From Marinobacter mangrovi (GTDB lineage: Bacteria; Pseudomonadota; Gammaproteobacteria; Pseudomonadales; Oleiphilaceae), in the NCBI RefSeq assembly GCF_016798325.1, contig NZ_JAERVO010000005.1, positions 248,001 to 312,000 of the forward strand: a stretch of DNA of 64,000 nt. The letters run 5' to 3'. Each line of letters opens with the position of its first letter. Position 1 is the stretch's first letter. A program made the position numbers and the translations under genes. A model generated the notes under the pieces. That model did not search any database, was not told the DNA's origin, and saw only the letters and a list, made by a program, of their open reading frames with translations. Shown piece by piece: positions 18,961-27,951 of the stretch.

Positions 18961-18995
18961 AGGCCGCCCGGCAGTGAACGCCGGGCGGCCTTTTC
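18961..18995 (+). terminator. Intrinsic terminator after the DUF3426 gene
   Basis: A 12-bp stem, AGGCCGCCCGGC with GCCGGGCGGCCT (18961-18972 with 18980-18991), 7-base loop, then TTTT overlapping the stem end. Confidence 0.85.
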
Positions 18996-19099
18996 GTCAA
19001 TAGCCGATTGACGAGAAGCCCGCCCCCGAAACGCATCACGGCGTCGAAAAGTCAACCAGATAGAGCGAAAAATAATCAATTTTTTCGCGACATTACCCC

Positions 19100-19128
19100 T
19101 TCAATCCCGTGAGGGTCAGGGGTATCAT
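19100..19128 (+). promoter_or_regulatory. Candidate dusB-fis promoter with GC-rich discriminator
   Basis: TTCAAT (19100-19105), 17-bp spacer, TATCAT (19123-19128), then TGTCGCCCC. A C/G-rich discriminator after the -10 is a hallmark of stringently controlled promoters such as E. coli fis. The ATG of dusB lies 54 bp downstream. Confidence 0.55.
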
Positions 19129-19182
19129 TGTCGCCCCTTGAGAACTGGTTGACTTTTAACCAGATCAACGAGGTGCGAGCAG

Positions 19183-20181
19183 ATGCTACCCGAAGCGAAA
19201 ATCGGTCCCTACACACTACCCAACTCGTTAATCGTTGCGCCCATGGCGGGTGTGACGGACCGACCGTTTCGTCTGCTCTGCCGTCGTCTCGGCGCCGGAC
19301 TCGCGGTGTCCGAGATGGTGATTGCCGACAGCCGGCTCTGGCATACCCGCAAGTCCCGGCTGCGCCTGGACCACGCCGGTGAGCCAGAGCCCCGCAGTGT
19401 GCAGATCGCCGGCGGCGATGCCGAGATGCTGGCCAACGCCGCCCGACTGAACGTCGAAAACGGCGCCCAGATCATCGACATCAACATGGGCTGCCCGGCC
19501 AAGAAGGTCTGCAACAAGGCCGCCGGCTCCGCGCTCATGAAGGACGAGCCGCTGGTTCGCGACATCCTGCATGCGGTTGTCGACGCCGTGGATGTGCCGG
19601 TCACCCTGAAGATGCGCACCGGCTGGGACCGCGAGCACCGAAATGCGCCACTGATCGCGCGCATGGCACAGGACGCGGGCATCCAGGCCCTGTCGATTCA
19701 CGGGCGGACCCGGGCCGACGCCTATAAGGGGGAAGCCGAGTACGACACCATTGCCGCGGTCAAGGCCAGCGTCGAGATTCCGGTCTTTGCCAACGGCGAC
19801 ATCGACTCGCCGGAAAAGGCACAGCATGTGCTAAAGCATACCGGCGCCGACGGCCTGCTGATTGGACGGGCCGCCCAGGGCAGCCCCTGGATTTTTCGGG
19901 AAATCGAGCATTTCCTGCGAACCGGCCAGCATATGGCCGGTCCCTCATTGGACGAGGTCGAGACGCTGCTCATCGAGCACCTGATCGCATTGCACGGGTT
20001 TTACGGCGAACGCATGGGCGTTCGCATTGCCCGCAAGCATGTGGGCTGGTACCTCCAGTCCCACGACGAGGACAAACAGTTCCGCCGCCACTTCAACCAG
20101 CTTGAAGTGGCCCAGGCGCAACTCGACCACATTGAACAGTACTTTTCAGGCTTACGAAATGGAGAGGTATTCGCAGCATGA
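19183..20181 (+). CDS. dusB: tRNA-dihydrouridine synthase B
   Basis: FMN-dependent reduction of uridine in tRNA. 332 aa TIM-barrel enzyme with [30 protein letters not shown] (catalytic Cys), KMRTGWD and [12 protein letters not shown], and FANGDID for FMN phosphate. First gene of the dusB-fis operon; its TGA overlaps the fis ATG (ATGA), implying translational coupling as in Enterobacteria and Pseudomonas. Confidence 0.95.
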   Translation: MLPEAKIGPYTLPNSLIVAPMAGVTDRPFRLLCRRLGAGLAVSEMVIADSRLWHTRKSRLRLDHAGEPEPRSVQIAGGDAEMLANAARLNVENGAQIIDINMGCPAKKVCNKAAGSALMKDEPLVRDILHAVVDAVDVPVTLKMRTGWDREHRNAPLIARMAQDAGIQALSIHGRTRADAYKGEAEYDTIAAVKASVEIPVFANGDIDSPEKAQHVLKHTGADGLLIGRAAQGSPWIFREIEHFLRTGQHMAGPSLDEVETLLIEHLIALHGFYGERMGVRIARKHVGWYLQSHDEDKQFRRHFNQLEVAQAQLDHIEQYFSGLRNGEVFAA

Positions 20182-20495
20182 CCGCTGAGACACTGGCCAA
20201 CGAACAGACCACCAACCCCAACGGCGACGGCAATCCCGGCCTGCAGACGCCCGGGCATAACGGCACCACCGTGACCCTGCGCGACAGCGTCGAGGTTGCC
20301 CTGACCAACTACTTCGAGCAGCTCGACGGCGCCCCGGTCACCGACGTGTACCAGCTGGTGCTGAGCGAAGTGGAAGCGCCGCTGCTGGAGCAGGTCATGC
20401 GCTACACCCGCAACAACCAGACCAAGGCATCCACCATGCTGGGCCTCAACCGCGGGACGCTCCGCAAGAAGCTCAAGCAGTACGGTCTGCTATAA
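20178..20495 (+). CDS. fis: DNA-binding protein Fis
   Basis: Nucleoid protein that bends DNA and controls rRNA and growth-phase genes. 105 aa; the C-terminal helix-turn-helix [23 protein letters not shown] is close to E. coli Fis, and the N-terminal beta-hairpin region is preceded by a slightly extended Gly/Asn/Thr-rich leader. ATG overlaps the dusB stop by 4 bp. Confidence 0.97.
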   Translation: MTAETLANEQTTNPNGDGNPGLQTPGHNGTTVTLRDSVEVALTNYFEQLDGAPVTDVYQLVLSEVEAPLLEQVMRYTRNNQTKASTMLGLNRGTLRKKLKQYGLL

Positions 20496-20514
20496 TCGCG
20501 TAACCCGTTTCGAC

Positions 20515-20552
20515 GAGGGCCTCCGGTAACCACCGCGCGGCCCTCATTTCGT
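20515..20552 (+). terminator. Weak hairpin between fis and purH
   Basis: GAGGGCC (20515-20521) pairs with GGCCCTC (20539-20545), followed by ATTTCGTT. The T-tract is poor, so termination would be partial. TATAAT at the fis stop codon (20491-20496) could start purH transcription, but no -35 is visible. Confidence 0.4.
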
Positions 20553-20578
20553 TCAGTCCCCGGAAAAATCGTACTCTC

Positions 20579-22156
20579 ATGGCAAACAAGGCTCCCACCC
20601 CGATCCGACGCGCCCTGATCAGCGTCTCCGACAAAACCGGCATCGTTGACTTCGCCCGCACCCTGAGCGCCCGCGATGTTGAACTCCTCTCCACCGGCGG
20701 TACGTTCCGCCTGCTCCAGGAAAACGGCATTCCGGTCACCGAAGTGTCCGATTACACCGGTTTCCCGGAAATGATGGCCGGTCGCGTCAAGACCCTGCAC
20801 CCGAAAGTCCACGGCGGCATCCTCGGCCGTCGCGGCACCGACGACACCGTGATGGACGAGCACGGCATCAAGCCCATCGACATGGTGGTGGTGAACCTGT
20901 ACCCGTTCGAGCAGGCCGTCGCCAAACCGGATTGCGACCTGCCTACGGCCATTGAGAACATCGATATCGGCGGTCCGACCATGGTCCGCGCCGCCGCCAA
21001 GAACCACGACGATGTGGCCATCGTGGTCAACGCCACGGACTATGATCGTGTCCTGGACGAGCTGGAGAACGACGGCGCCCTGAGCTACGGCACCCGTTTC
21101 GATCTGGCGGTGAAAGCCTTCGAGCACACTGCGGCGTACGACGGCGCCATCGCCAACTACCTGGGCGGGCGCACCGCGGACAACGACAACCCGGATTTCC
21201 CGCGCACCTTCAACACCCAGTTCGTGAAAGTGCAGGACATGCGCTACGGCGAAAACCCGCATCAGCGCGCGGCCTTCTATGCCGAGCGCAACCCGCAGGA
21301 AGCGTCCGTAGCCACCGCCAAACAGTTGCAGGGCAAGGAACTCTCCTACAACAACGTGGCGGATACCGATGCGGCCCTGGAATGCGTCAAGCCGTTCGCG
21401 GATCCGGCCTGCGTCATCGTCAAGCACGCCAACCCCTGCGGCGTGGCCATCGGTGCGGACATCCGCCAGGCCTATGACCTGGCCTTTGCCACCGATCCCA
21501 CCTCTGCGTTTGGCGGCATCATCGCCTTCAACCGCGAGCTGGACGCCGAAACCGCCAAGGCCATCATCGATCGCCAGTTCGTGGAAGTGATCATCGCGCC
21601 GACCGTCGCCGACGAGGCCGTCGAGATTGTCGCCGCCAAGAAGAACGTGCGCCTGCTGGCCTGCGGCGAATTCGCCGACCAACGCGAAAAGGCCATGGAC
21701 TACAAGCGCGTGACCGGTGGCCTGCTGGTGCAGGACCGGGACCTGGGCATGGTCTCCATGGACGACGTCAAAGTCGTCAGCGAGCGCCAGCCCAGTGAGG
21801 ACGAACTGAACGACCTGCTGTTCGCCTGGGAAGTGGCCAAGTACGTCAAATCCAACGCCATCGTCTACGCCAAGGCCGGTCGCACCATCGGTATCGGCGC
21901 CGGCCAGATGAGCCGGGTCTACAGCGCCAAAATTGCCGGTATCAAGGCCGCGGACGAAGGCCTGGAAGTGCCGGGTTCGGTCATGGCGTCCGACGCTTTC
22001 TTCCCGTTCCGGGACGGCATTGACGCGGCGGCAGCAGCCGGCATCAAGGCCGTGATCCAGCCGGGCGGTTCCATGCGCGATCAGGAAGTCATCGACGCGG
22101 CCAACGAACACGGCATCGCCATGGTCTTCACCGGCATGCGCCACTTCCGCCACTGA
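20579..22156 (+). CDS. purH: Bifunctional AICAR formyltransferase / IMP cyclohydrolase
   Basis: Last two steps of IMP synthesis. 525 aa: N-terminal IMP cyclohydrolase (MGS-like fold, [37 protein letters not shown]) and C-terminal AICAR transformylase with the folate-site stretch [12 protein letters not shown]. Ends in the family-typical HTGMRHFRH-like tail (TGMRHFRH). Operon with purD, 18 bp apart. No PurR-like operator was recognised. Confidence 0.97.
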   Translation: MANKAPTPIRRALISVSDKTGIVDFARTLSARDVELLSTGGTFRLLQENGIPVTEVSDYTGFPEMMAGRVKTLHPKVHGGILGRRGTDDTVMDEHGIKPIDMVVVNLYPFEQAVAKPDCDLPTAIENIDIGGPTMVRAAAKNHDDVAIVVNATDYDRVLDELENDGALSYGTRFDLAVKAFEHTAAYDGAIANYLGGRTADNDNPDFPRTFNTQFVKVQDMRYGENPHQRAAFYAERNPQEASVATAKQLQGKELSYNNVADTDAALECVKPFADPACVIVKHANPCGVAIGADIRQAYDLAFATDPTSAFGGIIAFNRELDAETAKAIIDRQFVEVIIAPTVADEAVEIVAAKKNVRLLACGEFADQREKAMDYKRVTGGLLVQDRDLGMVSMDDVKVVSERQPSEDELNDLLFAWEVAKYVKSNAIVYAKAGRTIGIGAGQMSRVYSAKIAGIKAADEGLEVPGSVMASDAFFPFRDGIDAAAAAGIKAVIQPGGSMRDQEVIDAANEHGIAMVFTGMRHFRH

Positions 22157-22174
22157 GCCGACAGGACGACAACC

Positions 22175-23464
22175 ATGAACATTCTGATTATTGGCAGCGG
22201 CGGTCGTGAACACGCCCTGGCCTGGAAGGCCGCCCAGTCCCCCAACGCAGACAAGGTCTTCGTGGCCCCGGGCAACGCCGGCACCGCTCGCGAGCCGAAC
22301 CTGGAAAACGTCGACATCGACGTGATGGAACTGGACAAACTGGCGGACTTCGCCGAAGCCAACGCTGTCGGACTGACCATCGTCGGCCCGGAAGCCCCGC
22401 TGGTCGCCGGCGTGGTGGACCTGTTCCGCAAGCGCGGTTTGCGGGTCTTCGGCCCGGACAAGGGCGCGGCCCAACTGGAAGGCTCCAAGGCCTTCACCAA
22501 GGACTTCCTGGACCGCCACCAGATTCCCACCGCGGCTTACGCCAACTTCACCGACATGGACGAAGCACTGGACTACGTCCGTGAACAGGGCGCACCGATC
22601 GTCGTGAAAGCCGACGGCCTGGCCGCCGGCAAAGGCGTCATCGTGGCCATGACCCTCGAAGAAGCCGAGGACGCCATCCGCGACATGCTGGCTGGCAACG
22701 CCTTCGGCGATGCGGGCAACCGTGTGGTGGTCGAGGAATTCCTGGACGGCGAAGAAGCCAGCTTCATCGTCATGGTGGACGGCAAGAACGTGCTGCCGAT
22801 GGCCACCAGCCAGGACCACAAGCGCGTTGGCGACGGCGACACCGGCCCCAATACCGGCGGTATGGGCGCTTACTCGCCGGCCCCGGTGGTCACCGATGCG
22901 GTCTACCAGCGCATCATGGACGAGGTCATTACACCCACCGTCGAAGGCATGGCGAAAGAAGGCCACCCCTATACCGGGTTCCTGTACGCCGGCCTGATGA
23001 TCGACACCAACGGCGCGCCCAAGGTGATCGAATTCAACTGTCGTTTCGGCGACCCGGAAACCCAGCCGATCATGCTGCGCATGCAATCCGATCTGGCGGA
23101 ACTGTGCTCTGCAGCCGTCGATGGCAAACTGGACCAGTGCGAATCCCACTGGGATCCGCGCGCGTCCGTCGGCATCGTACTGGCTGCCGGCGGCTACCCG
23201 GGCAGCTACGAGAAAGGCAAGGCCATCAGCGGCCTGCCGGAGAGTGAGACCGAGGGTGAGAAGGTCTTCCACGCCGGCACCAGGCTCGACGGCGATACCG
23301 TGGTCACCAGCGGCGGCCGGGTACTCTGCGCGACAGCCCTGGGTGACAGCGTCACCGAGGCCCAGAAGCGGGCCTACAAACTGGCGGGCCGCATCCATTG
23401 GAACGGCGCCTTCTATCGCAAGGACATCGCCTATCGGGCCATTGCCCGCGAGACCAAGGACTAA
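22175..23464 (+). CDS. purD: Phosphoribosylamine-glycine ligase (GARS)
   Basis: Second step of purine synthesis, ATP-dependent joining of glycine to phosphoribosylamine. 429 aa, as in E. coli. Begins [18 protein letters not shown]; the ATP-grasp region includes [15 protein letters not shown], the GARS signature is RFGDPETQ, and the C-terminal domain is complete. Second gene of purHD, closed by a strong terminator. Confidence 0.97.
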   Translation: MNILIIGSGGREHALAWKAAQSPNADKVFVAPGNAGTAREPNLENVDIDVMELDKLADFAEANAVGLTIVGPEAPLVAGVVDLFRKRGLRVFGPDKGAAQLEGSKAFTKDFLDRHQIPTAAYANFTDMDEALDYVREQGAPIVVKADGLAAGKGVIVAMTLEEAEDAIRDMLAGNAFGDAGNRVVVEEFLDGEEASFIVMVDGKNVLPMATSQDHKRVGDGDTGPNTGGMGAYSPAPVVTDAVYQRIMDEVITPTVEGMAKEGHPYTGFLYAGLMIDTNGAPKVIEFNCRFGDPETQPIMLRMQSDLAELCSAAVDGKLDQCESHWDPRASVGIVLAAGGYPGSYEKGKAISGLPESETEGEKVFHAGTRLDGDTVVTSGGRVLCATALGDSVTEAQKRAYKLAGRIHWNGAFYRKDIAYRAIARETKD

Positions 23465-23474
23465 GCTGAACCCC

Positions 23475-23502
23475 AAGCCCGGTCACCGACCGGGCTTTTT
23501 TG
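23475..23502 (+). terminator. Intrinsic terminator after purD
   Basis: Stem AAGCCCGGT/ACCGGGCTT (23475-23483 with 23489-23497), loop CACCG, followed by a T-tract. Confidence 0.92.
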
Positions 23503-23529
23503 TGCCCGCTCCACGAACAAGGACCCGTT

Positions 23530-24486
23530 ATGCTGCGACCACTGCCTGCCGCTTTCCGCCCCTGTGCACTGCTGACACTCCTGGTGTCGATCCTGCTGCT
23601 ATCCGGTTGCTCCCGGGAGGCCATCTACGACGCCATGTTGGCCCACGAACGCAAGGCGGCCGGCTTGCTGGATGCGCAAATTGAGGTGGATGACCGGACC
23701 ATTGCCTACCTGCACAACGAATACCCCGTCGATGGCCCCACCTTGGTCCTGCTGCATGGCTTTGCTGCCAACAAGGAAAACTGGCTGCGGCTGTCCCGCG
23801 AACTGACCGACCACTACAACGTCTACGCCATTGACCTGCCGGGCCACGGCGCCAGCGACAAGGACCTTAACCGGGATTACACCATCGGCGCCCAGGCCGG
23901 TTATGTGAAGGCCATCCTCGATGCACTGGACCTGCAGCGCGTCCACATGGTCGGCAACTCCATGGGCGGCGCGATTACCGCGCAGTTCGCCGCCACCTAC
24001 CCGGACCGGGTGGCCAGCGCGACACTACTGGATCCGGCCGGCGTCATGACGTACGACAGCGAACTCGTGGAGCGGGTCAAGGCGGGTGACAATCCGCTGA
24101 TCGTGGAGCAGCCCGGCGACTTCGAAAAGCTGGTGGACTTCGCCCTGGAGCAGAAGCCTTTTGTGCCCTGGCCCATCTACAGCGTGATGGAAGACCGGGC
24201 GCTGGCCAACCGGGCCATCCATCACAGGATCTTTGAGCAGATTGAAAACTCCGGCTATGACACCGCCTTTCGCGACCGACTGGCCAGCATCCGCGCCCCG
24301 GTGCTGATCGTCTGGGGACGGGACGACCGGGTGATCGACTATCGCAATGCCGACGTTTTCGAGACGCGTATCCCCAATGCGCGCAAGGTCATCCTGGACC
24401 ACGTCGGCCATGCGCCGATGATCGAAGTTCCGGAACAGACCGCCCGGCTGATCCGCCACTTTATCGAGGAGCAGCCCGGCAGCTGA
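23530..24486 (+). CDS. Alpha/beta-hydrolase lipoprotein (esterase/lipase-like)
   Basis: 318 aa. Type II signal peptide with lipobox LLSGC (Cys near residue 27), so predicted to be lipid-anchored. The hydrolase core has the oxyanion stretch LLHGFAANKENW, nucleophile elbow GNSMGG, acid in WGRDDRVIDY and His in DHVGHAPM, a complete catalytic triad. Substrate unknown; short-chain ester or lipid hydrolysis is inferred from the family. The ATG at 23530 was chosen so that the signal peptide is N-terminal. It sits alone after the purHD terminator. Confidence 0.85.
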   Translation: MLRPLPAAFRPCALLTLLVSILLLSGCSREAIYDAMLAHERKAAGLLDAQIEVDDRTIAYLHNEYPVDGPTLVLLHGFAANKENWLRLSRELTDHYNVYAIDLPGHGASDKDLNRDYTIGAQAGYVKAILDALDLQRVHMVGNSMGGAITAQFAATYPDRVASATLLDPAGVMTYDSELVERVKAGDNPLIVEQPGDFEKLVDFALEQKPFVPWPIYSVMEDRALANRAIHHRIFEQIENSGYDTAFRDRLASIRAPVLIVWGRDDRVIDYRNADVFETRIPNARKVILDHVGHAPMIEVPEQTARLIRHFIEEQPGS

Positions 24487-24562
24487 AGGCCTTCCTGGCA
24501 CTGGCAAACACTTCCAGCTTTCATATAATAACGGCACGCTCTCACAGTCAGGGACACCTCCA

Positions 24563-25336
24563 TTGCATTGTTTCCGGGTTGCGGTTGGCCTCACTCTGTT
24601 TGCCTGGCTTCTCCCACTACGCGCCGAAACGCTGACCCTGGTGGCCGATTACTGGTGCCCGTTCAATTGTCAGCCGGAAAGCGACGATCCGGGGTTCATG
24701 ATCGAAGTGGCCGACCGGATTTTCGGTCGCGCCGGCTACACCGTCATTTACCTGACCCGCCCCTGGAGCCGCGCCATCAAGGAAGTGGAATCGGGCCAAT
24801 ACACCGCCCTCGTCGGCACCGGCCGAAAGGAAGTGTCAAACCTCGTCTTTCCCAAACGCTATCTCGCCATGGCGCGACACACCTTCTTCACCCAGAGCGA
24901 TTCCACCTGGCAATACAGGGACGACGATTCCCTATCCGATATCAGGCTGGGCGTGATCGACGACTATTCCTACGGCGATCTCAATGATCGCTACATTCTT
25001 CCCCATCGCGCGGACCGGCAGCGACTGATGATCCTCAACGGCCAGAATGTCCTCGGCCGCTTTCTGGAGATGCTGGGCCTGAAACGCATCGATGCCTTCG
25101 TCGAGGAGGAGGCGGTCATGCGCTATTACCTGAGCCAATCCCGCAATCCCACGACCCTGCGCAAGGCCGGCGTTGCGTCCAGTGAGCCCCTGTTCATCGC
25201 CTTTTCCCCGGCCGATCCCAATGCCCAGCGTTACGCCGACATTCTCGACAAGGGGGTTCAGGCGCTCCAGGAATCGGGGGAACTGGACCAACTGGCCGAC
25301 AAATACCGCATCGTCCTGAACAGCCCCCAGGATTAA
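24563..25336 (+). CDS. Periplasmic solute-binding protein, family 3 type, TTG start
   Basis: 257 aa with a signal peptide (VAVGLTLFAWLLPLRA) and a type II periplasmic binding fold beginning TLTLVADYWCPFNCQPES. PWSRAIKEVESGQYTALVGTGRKE is typical of the amino-acid-binding family. No ABC permease or ATPase lies nearby, so it may serve a distant transporter or act as a sensor. The start codon is TTG; no ATG or GTG in frame would keep the signal peptide. A paralogue-like protein is at 54198. Confidence 0.75.
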   Translation: MHCFRVAVGLTLFAWLLPLRAETLTLVADYWCPFNCQPESDDPGFMIEVADRIFGRAGYTVIYLTRPWSRAIKEVESGQYTALVGTGRKEVSNLVFPKRYLAMARHTFFTQSDSTWQYRDDDSLSDIRLGVIDDYSYGDLNDRYILPHRADRQRLMILNGQNVLGRFLEMLGLKRIDAFVEEEAVMRYYLSQSRNPTTLRKAGVASSEPLFIAFSPADPNAQRYADILDKGVQALQESGELDQLADKYRIVLNSPQD

Positions 25337-25427
25337 GACCCGCTTCCACAGCACTGGCGAGCCCCGACAGAACTTGTAACAATCGGGCCGTGGCGAAGGC
25401 GCATAGGGACATCACGACAGGCCAATC

Positions 25428-27005
25428 ATGACTGAAGCACTCTGGATCTTTTTCGCTTTCACATTGGGCTTGCTGGCCCGCTCCGCCGGCCTGCCGCCGC
25501 TGGTGGGTTACCTGATCGCCGGCTTCACCCTCAATGGCCTTGCGGCGCCTTTTGACCTGCACACCGAGGACAATCTCATCCTCAGGGAGCTGGCCCACCT
25601 GGGCGTCCTGCTCCTGCTGTTTACCGTCGGCCTCAAGCTGAAATTCCGCTCCATCATCCGCCCGGAAGTGATCGGCGGCAGCCTGCTCCATTTCGCCATT
25701 ACCTGCCTGGTCTTCATGCCCGGGCTCTACCTGCTGCTGGATCTGAACACCACCGACGCGTTGATGCTGGCCATTGCCCTGTCGTTCTCCAGCACCGTGC
25801 TGGCCGCCAAGGTCCTGGAATCCAAACAGGAGTTGCGGGCGTTTCACGGCCGGGTGGCCATCGGCATCCTGGTGATGCAGGATCTGATTGCCCTGGTCGT
25901 CATGAGCCTGACCGCCGGCCATTCCCCATCCGTCTACGCGCTCCTGGTGTTTGCGCTGCCGCTCTTGCGCCCTCTTCTATTTCGCTTACTGGATGCGTCC
26001 GGTCACGATGAATTGCTGGTGCTGCTGGGTCTGATGCTGGCCCTGGCCGTCGGCGGTATCGGCTTCGAGCTGGCCGGACTCAGCTCCGAGCTGGGCGCCC
26101 TGTTGATGGGAGCCCTGCTGGCCAAACATCCGCGCGCGGTGGAGCTGTCCAATTCCCTGTGGAGCGTCAAGGAAGTGTTCCTGGTGGGCTTTTTCCTGCA
26201 GATCGGGATGGGCGGATTGCCGGATGACCATGCGCTGCTGTTTGCCGTCGTGGCGGCCCTGTTGCTGCCACTCAAGGGCCTGCTTTTCTTCGGGCTGTTG
26301 CTGGTGTTCCGTCTGCGGGCGCGCAGCAGCTTCCTGTCCAGCCTGCTGCTGACCAACTACAGCGAATTCGGCCTGATCCTGGCCAGCGTGGCCCTGCCCC
26401 AGTGGCTGGTGCCACTGGCCGTGACCGTGGCGCTGTCGTTCATCATCTCGGCGCCGCTCAACCGCCTGGCCCATCCGCTTTACGCGCGCCTGGCCCGCTA
26501 CATCGACCCGCTGGAATCGAGCAAGCGCCATCCGGACGAGCAGCCGGTTTCCCTGGGCGACACCCGGGTGCTGATTATCGGTATGGGCCGGACCGGCACG
26601 GCCGCCTACGAAGAACTGCGACACACGGAGCCCCGGCTGATGGGGCTGGATTCCGACCCGGCGCGACTCAAGGGACACCGTACCGCCGGTCGCAACGTGT
26701 CCTTCGCCGACGCGGAGGATTTCAATTTCTGGCAAACCCTGGACATGCCCGAACTGGAAGCGGTCATCCTGTGTCTGCACGATATCGAGGGTAAGAAGAT
26801 TGCGGCCCGCAAACTCCGGGAACGGGGCTTCACCGGTTTCATTGCGGCGCACACCCTGCATGAGGACGAGGTGCCGCAAATTCGCGAGGCCGGCGCCGAC
26901 GACGCCTACCTGACCATGAACGAGACGGGGGTGGCCCTGGCCGGCCACGTCAACCAGCACCTCAACCCCGTGGACCGCACGCCCCTGCCGGAGAGTCTCG
27001 GCTAG
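25428..27005 (+). CDS. Kef/RosB-type cation:proton antiporter with C-terminal TrkA-N domain
   Basis: 525 aa. About residues 1-370 form a dozen membrane segments of the CPA2 antiporter family (opening ALWIFFAFTLGLLARSAGLP, with core SFSSTVLAAKVLE). The C-terminal part is a Rossmann nucleotide-binding domain starting TRVLIIGMGRTGTAAYEEL. It lacks a TrkA-C domain. Likely K+ (or Na+)/H+ exchange at the inner membrane; ion choice cannot be read from sequence. Convergent with the cadR-like gene with only 5 bp between stops. Confidence 0.85.
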   Translation: MTEALWIFFAFTLGLLARSAGLPPLVGYLIAGFTLNGLAAPFDLHTEDNLILRELAHLGVLLLLFTVGLKLKFRSIIRPEVIGGSLLHFAITCLVFMPGLYLLLDLNTTDALMLAIALSFSSTVLAAKVLESKQELRAFHGRVAIGILVMQDLIALVVMSLTAGHSPSVYALLVFALPLLRPLLFRLLDASGHDELLVLLGLMLALAVGGIGFELAGLSSELGALLMGALLAKHPRAVELSNSLWSVKEVFLVGFFLQIGMGGLPDDHALLFAVVAALLLPLKGLLFFGLLLVFRLRARSSFLSSLLLTNYSEFGLILASVALPQWLVPLAVTVALSFIISAPLNRLAHPLYARLARYIDPLESSKRHPDEQPVSLGDTRVLIIGMGRTGTAAYEELRHTEPRLMGLDSDPARLKGHRTAGRNVSFADAEDFNFWQTLDMPELEAVILCLHDIEGKKIAARKLRERGFTGFIAAHTLHEDEVPQIREAGADDAYLTMNETGVALAGHVNQHLNPVDRTPLPESLG

Positions 27006-27010
27006 ACGCC

Positions 27011-27463
27011 TCAGCCGGGACGGTGACCGTGACTGCCGGGCACGTGGCTGTTTTCCGGCTCCTCCACCGGCTCCATCCGATCCAGCTCATTCAGAATGCC
27101 GCAGTCCCGTGCGGGCTGATCCACATCGCACTGACCCTGAATGACTTCCAACTGACGTGCCAGCTGATTCAACTCCTCAACGCGGTGGCGAACATGCTCC
27201 AGATGCTCCCCCAGCAGCGCGTTGGCCTCACCACAACGGGCCTCGGGATTGTCCCGCAGCTCGAGCAGGTGGCGGACTTCATCCAGGGTCATGTCCAGTG
27301 ACCGGCAGTTGGCGATGAAGCGCAACCGGTCGAGGAAGGCGTCCCCATAGTCCCGGTAGTTGGCCTCGTTGCGACCGGGCTGAGGGATCAGGCCGATCTT
27401 TTCGTAGTAACGGATGGTTTCCTGGGAAAACCCGGTCTTGCGCGCCAGGGTTCCGATTCGCAT
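27011..27463 (-). CDS. cadR: CadR/PbrR-type MerR regulator (metal sensor)
   Basis: 150 aa. N-terminal MerR helix-turn-helix (MRIGTLARKTGFSQETIRYY), dimerisation helix, and cysteines at 77, 112 and 121, matching the three metal ligands of CadR/PbrR. The tail ENSHVPGSHGH is the His-rich C-terminus characteristic of CadR, so Cd(II)/Pb(II)/Zn(II) sensing is likely. No cadA-like P-type ATPase or other metal exporter is in the window, so its target is elsewhere or is one of the neighbours. Third gene of the channel-ybaK-cadR operon, 17 bp after ybaK. Confidence 0.85.
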   Translation of the reverse strand: MRIGTLARKTGFSQETIRYYEKIGLIPQPGRNEANYRDYGDAFLDRLRFIANCRSLDMTLDEVRHLLELRDNPEARCGEANALLGEHLEHVRHRVEELNQLARQLEVIQGQCDVDQPARDCGILNELDRMEPVEEPENSHVPGSHGHRPG

Positions 27464-27480
27464 GACTCGTTGCCTCGCTT

Positions 27481-27951
27481 TCAGTTTTGAGCGATCGGGG
27501 CAAAGGCCCCGCCGGTCAGGGCCACCAGATCCGCTGGCGCCAGCGCGATTTCCAGTCCCCGTCTACCGGCGCTCACATGCACCGTCGGCAGCGACTCGGC
27601 GGAGGCATCCACCACGGTCTTCAGGCGCTTCTTCTGGCCCAGCGGGCTCACCCCGCCCAGCACGTAGCCGGTCACCCGCTCCACGTCCCGGGCCTCGGCC
27701 ATGGTCGCCTTCTTGGCGCCGGCCGCCTTGGCCATCTGCTTGAGATTCAACTTACCGGTAACCGGCACAACGCCCACCGCCAGCGCGCCGCTGTCCAGCT
27801 TCACGACCAGCGTCTTGAACACCTGGTCCGGTGACAGCCCCAGCTTCACAACGGCTTCCTCACCGTAGCTTTCAGCGCCCGGATCGTGTTCGTATTCCTG
27901 GATCTCGAAGGCAATGCCGGCCTTGCGGGCCTGGTCAATAGCCGGTGTCAT
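27481..27951 (-). CDS. ybaK: Cys-tRNA(Pro) deacylase YbaK/EbsC family
   Basis: Hydrolyses mischarged Cys-tRNA(Pro), a translation proofreading step acting in trans. 156 aa, near the E. coli length (159). Motifs QEYEHDPGAESYGEEAV, VFKTLVVKLDSG, VPVTGKLNLKQMAKAAGAKKATMA (catalytic Lys region) and GYVLGGVSPLGQKKRL are conserved. Its ATG overlaps the stop of the upstream channel gene (ATGA). Confidence 0.93.
   Translation of the reverse strand: MTPAIDQARKAGIAFEIQEYEHDPGAESYGEEAVVKLGLSPDQVFKTLVVKLDSGALAVGVVPVTGKLNLKQMAKAAGAKKATMAEARDVERVTGYVLGGVSPLGQKKRLKTVVDASAESLPTVHVSAGRRGLEIALAPADLVALTGGAFAPIAQN

Noticed and set aside
20402-23476. Open frame of 1024 codons antisense to purH and purD
   Set aside because: It mirrors the codon structure of two clear genes on the other strand, and its product is a Val/Gly/His/Asp-rich shadow sequence without any domain.
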